Shown in pieces: positions 37,176 through 39,379 of a DNA stretch of 39,379 bases. The translations under genes were made by a program, and so were the position numbers. Position 1 is the first letter of the stretch, and every line of letters starts with the position of its first letter. The notes beneath the pieces are model-generated. The model was not told the origin of the DNA, ran no database searches, and saw nothing but the letters and a program-made list of their open reading frames with translations. This DNA is from Methanobacteriota archaeon (GTDB lineage Archaea > Thermoplasmatota > Poseidoniia > Poseidoniales > Thalassarchaeaceae): the NCBI GenBank assembly GCA_002712285.1, contig PATC01000050.1, forward strand, positions 1 to 39,379, read 5' to 3'.

Positions 37176-38195
37176 TCAGCCAAACAACACATGGTTGATT
37201 GTGAATAGTGCACCCATGACTAATGCAAAGAGTAGCAGTGCATTAGCGAATGCACCCTTGTCTTCTTGAGGTTCTCCCATGAACGTCATGTCATCTTCCA
37301 TACCTTCGTCCTTTAGTCGGAAGTAACTGATTAGGATGAGTAGCATCACAGCCCCTCCAGTCAAAGCATCCATCTGATTTGCCTCACTTGCATTTCTAGC
37401 GGTATTAGCAATCAGAGCGATATAGGTTGAGACAGTTGCAGTGATAAAAGCAAATGCAGATGGATGTATAATTGGCCACTTTCCTGAGGCTCCATCCATT
37501 AGTACCAATGCTGACCAGAGGGTATACACTAGAATCAATGAACCCGTTACAGATACTTGAGTTGGCAATGGTTTGCCCAAACCATCCGCTAGAACGAGAC
37601 TGCCCTCATAGTTTGCTGGGAAGCCTTCAGCAATGACATCATTAGGTGTCAAGATCATTCGAATTGAATAAAATAGGCCGGCTAATACCAGGACAATCAG
37701 AGAAACCATTGCAATTTTATCCTTGACTTTCAAACCTGGTTTGAAATCGGATAATCCATCGTTAACTCCCTCATTTCGTAATGAAAGATAACCTCCAATG
37801 TAAATCAGAGTCACGATGATGGACATATATTTTGGAAGTGGGCCAGCCATACTGTCAACATTCCACCACATCCATACACCAAAAGTCATTGAAATCAAGC
37901 CTAGTGAAGATGGAATCATGATTATCCATTTTCCTTTTGCACCCTCAAATAGAATCAACATTGTCGATATGAATATCCCAAAGAATAGGACTCCATTGAA
38001 AGCAGTTTCAGGTCCACCAGCACCATATGCTGGGTCAGTAGAATCTGTTATTCCATTGTCTAGAGGGGCAAAACATACTTCTCCGCCAGTAACATAACAA
38101 TCACCAAAGAACATGAAACTAATAGAGTAGAGTAAAAACATCAGTGCTGAGAATCCTAAACAAATTTTAGCAGGCAGAGATTCAATCTTGAACAT
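37176..38195 (-). CDS. Uncharacterised ~8-TM membrane protein with internal duplication
   Basis: Repeats ILFEGAKGKWIIMIPSSLGLI...GGYLSLRNEGVNDGLSDF and VLMDGASGKWPIIHPSAFAFI...LISYFRLKDEGMEDDMTF. Confidence 0.85.
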   Translation of the reverse strand: MFKIESLPAKICLGFSALMFLLYSISFMFFGDCYVTGGEVCFAPLDNGITDSTDPAYGAGGPETAFNGVLFFGIFISTMLILFEGAKGKWIIMIPSSLGLISMTFGVWMWWNVDSMAGPLPKYMSIIVTLIYIGGYLSLRNEGVNDGLSDFKPGLKVKDKIAMVSLIVLVLAGLFYSIRMILTPNDVIAEGFPANYEGSLVLADGLGKPLPTQVSVTGSLILVYTLWSALVLMDGASGKWPIIHPSAFAFITATVSTYIALIANTARNASEANQMDALTGGAVMLLILISYFRLKDEGMEDDMTFMGEPQEDKGAFANALLLFALVMGALFTINHVLFG

Positions 38196-38237
38196 TATAA
38201 TCAGCCATTTTCCACAATGGTCGATACTTAATCATGA

Positions 38238-38837
38238 TTAATTTGCCAAGTGGAACTGTCCTGTTTTGAATTCATAGAGTATTGGCGAACCTGTTGGTAT
38301 TTCTACGGAAAGGATTTGTTCAGGAGTTAAATTTTCGATAGCCATTACAATGCTTCGAAGTGAATTGCCATGAGCTGCGACTAGTATGTTTGACCCCGCT
38401 TCAAGATCGGGAACGATGACCTCGTGTAGATATGGGAGAGTGCGCTTAGCACACATCTCTAGACTCTCTCCTTCCGGAGGAGGGACATTGAAAGATCGTC
38501 TCCAGATGTGGACTTGTTCTGCTCCGTGCATCTCCCTTGTCTCGTCCTTGTTTAGACCTTGGAGAGCACCGTAATGTCTCTCATTGAGTCGTTCATCTCG
38601 ATGCACTGGAGGATTATTGGATGCTCGATTTCTCTCCATGACAATCGCAGCTGTCCGCTGGGCCCGCATCAGCGCGCTGGTATGGATGACATCGAAGCAG
38701 ACATCCGCCAGTGTATCTCCTGCGGCTTCGGCTTCGATAATTCCCTTTGGTGAAAGGTCGACATCGACCCAACCGGTAAAACGGTTCTCAGCATTCCACA
38801 CGGATTGTCCGTGGCGGAGGAGAACCATGAGTGCCAT
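38238..38837 (-). CDS. gpmA: 2,3-bisphosphoglycerate-dependent phosphoglycerate mutase (GpmA-like)
   Basis: MVLLRHGQSVWNAENRFTGWVDVDLSPKGIIEAEAAG...ALMRAQRTAAIV...DERLNERHYGALQGLNKDET...VAAHGNSLRSIV. Confidence 0.93.
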   Translation of the reverse strand: MALMVLLRHGQSVWNAENRFTGWVDVDLSPKGIIEAEAAGDTLADVCFDVIHTSALMRAQRTAAIVMERNRASNNPPVHRDERLNERHYGALQGLNKDETREMHGAEQVHIWRRSFNVPPPEGESLEMCAKRTLPYLHEVIVPDLEAGSNILVAAHGNSLRSIVMAIENLTPEQILSVEIPTGSPILYEFKTGQFHLAN

Positions 38838-38841
38838 CAGA

Positions 38842-39379
38842 TCACCCTTCGACTTGTCTGCGAACCCTTGGCTCAAAGAAATGGAGACCCAATGATTGTG
38901 CTATTCGCATCACGTTGAGTAAGAAAATCTGCTTAAGTTCCTGCTCCTCAGTTGAGGAAGATGTATCCCAGTAGAGGTTGCATGCTATATCGATTGCTTG
39001 AGGTCCTAGAGATCGAACTCGAACAAATGATGCCTCCTTTTTGGTTGTTTTTTCGTTAGTTTGGATATTCTCAAGCACCTGACTGCAGAAAGTTTCGACT
39101 GCATCTGGGTTGCTTCCCAGGTCAAGATGTAGAATAGGCTGATACCTGCGCCATCGTCGTAGACCATAGTTCTCAATCGCGGTATTGACTAGGGTTGCAT
39201 TTGGAAATGTTACTACCGAATCAATAGATGTACGAATCATCGTAGTTCTGAGATTAATTTCGATTACTTCGCCTTCACTGCTACCGATTACGACCCAATC
39301 GCCGACTTTGAAGGGCCTGTCGAGAAGGACAGTGATCGCTCCAAACATGTTTGAAATGGAGTCCTTAGCAGCTAGTGCG
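38842..39379 (-). CDS. MscS family mechanosensitive channel, N-terminus truncated by window edge
   Basis: Frame remains open upstream of the track ORF to the window end: ...ALAAKDSISNMFGAITVLLDRPFKVGDWVVIGSSEGEVIEINLRTTMIRTSIDSVVTFPNATLVNTAIENYGLRRWRRY, the MscS TM3/beta-domain signature. Confidence 0.93.
   Translation of the reverse strand, partial: ALAAKDSISNMFGAITVLLDRPFKVGDWVVIGSSEGEVIEINLRTTMIRTSIDSVVTFPNATLVNTAIENYGLRRWRRYQPILHLDLGSNPDAVETFCSQVLENIQTNEKTTKKEASFVRVRSLGPQAIDIACNLYWDTSSSTEEQELKQIFLLNVMRIAQSLGLHFFEPRVRRQVEG

Noticed and set aside
1-39379. CRISPR array, transposon, integron or prophage
   Set aside because: No regularly spaced direct repeats, transposase, integrase or phage structural genes seen on reading either strand; gene content is housekeeping.

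Overview
The 39.4 kb window is a compact chromosomal segment with short intergenic gaps. It is almost certainly archaeal: Pus10, L21e, RNA polymerase subunit F (Rpo4), DUF655, archaeal-type KsgA, RaSEA (archaeosine) and archaeal-type YchF are all present. Gene content and composition suggest a Marine Group II / Poseidoniales-like euryarchaeon, but that placement is inference. Most of the window is housekeeping: the pus10-rpl21e-rpoF-DUF655-ksgA translation/transcription cluster, PGK, GpmA-type mutase, phosphohexomutase, cis-prenyltransferase, NUDIX, RidA, M24 peptidase, transporters and one tRNA-Thr(CGT). There are no CRISPR arrays, transposases or phage genes. The points most worth a second look are: (i) a TPP riboswitch directly upstream of an SSS-family transporter, part of which is wrongly read as coding in the ORF track; (ii) a CcoN-like (cbb3 heme-copper oxidase subunit I) membrane protein that by eye seems to have lost all heme/CuB ligand histidines; (iii) a ~264 aa protein that appears to contain two or three concatenated histone folds; (iv) an APH-fold-like membrane-anchored putative pseudokinase; (v) a membrane protein with an internal duplication and a [ED]GA-GKW signature; (vi) an SSS transporter with a ~190-residue C-terminal extracytoplasmic-looking domain. 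All homology calls are from reading translations by eye; no searches were run.
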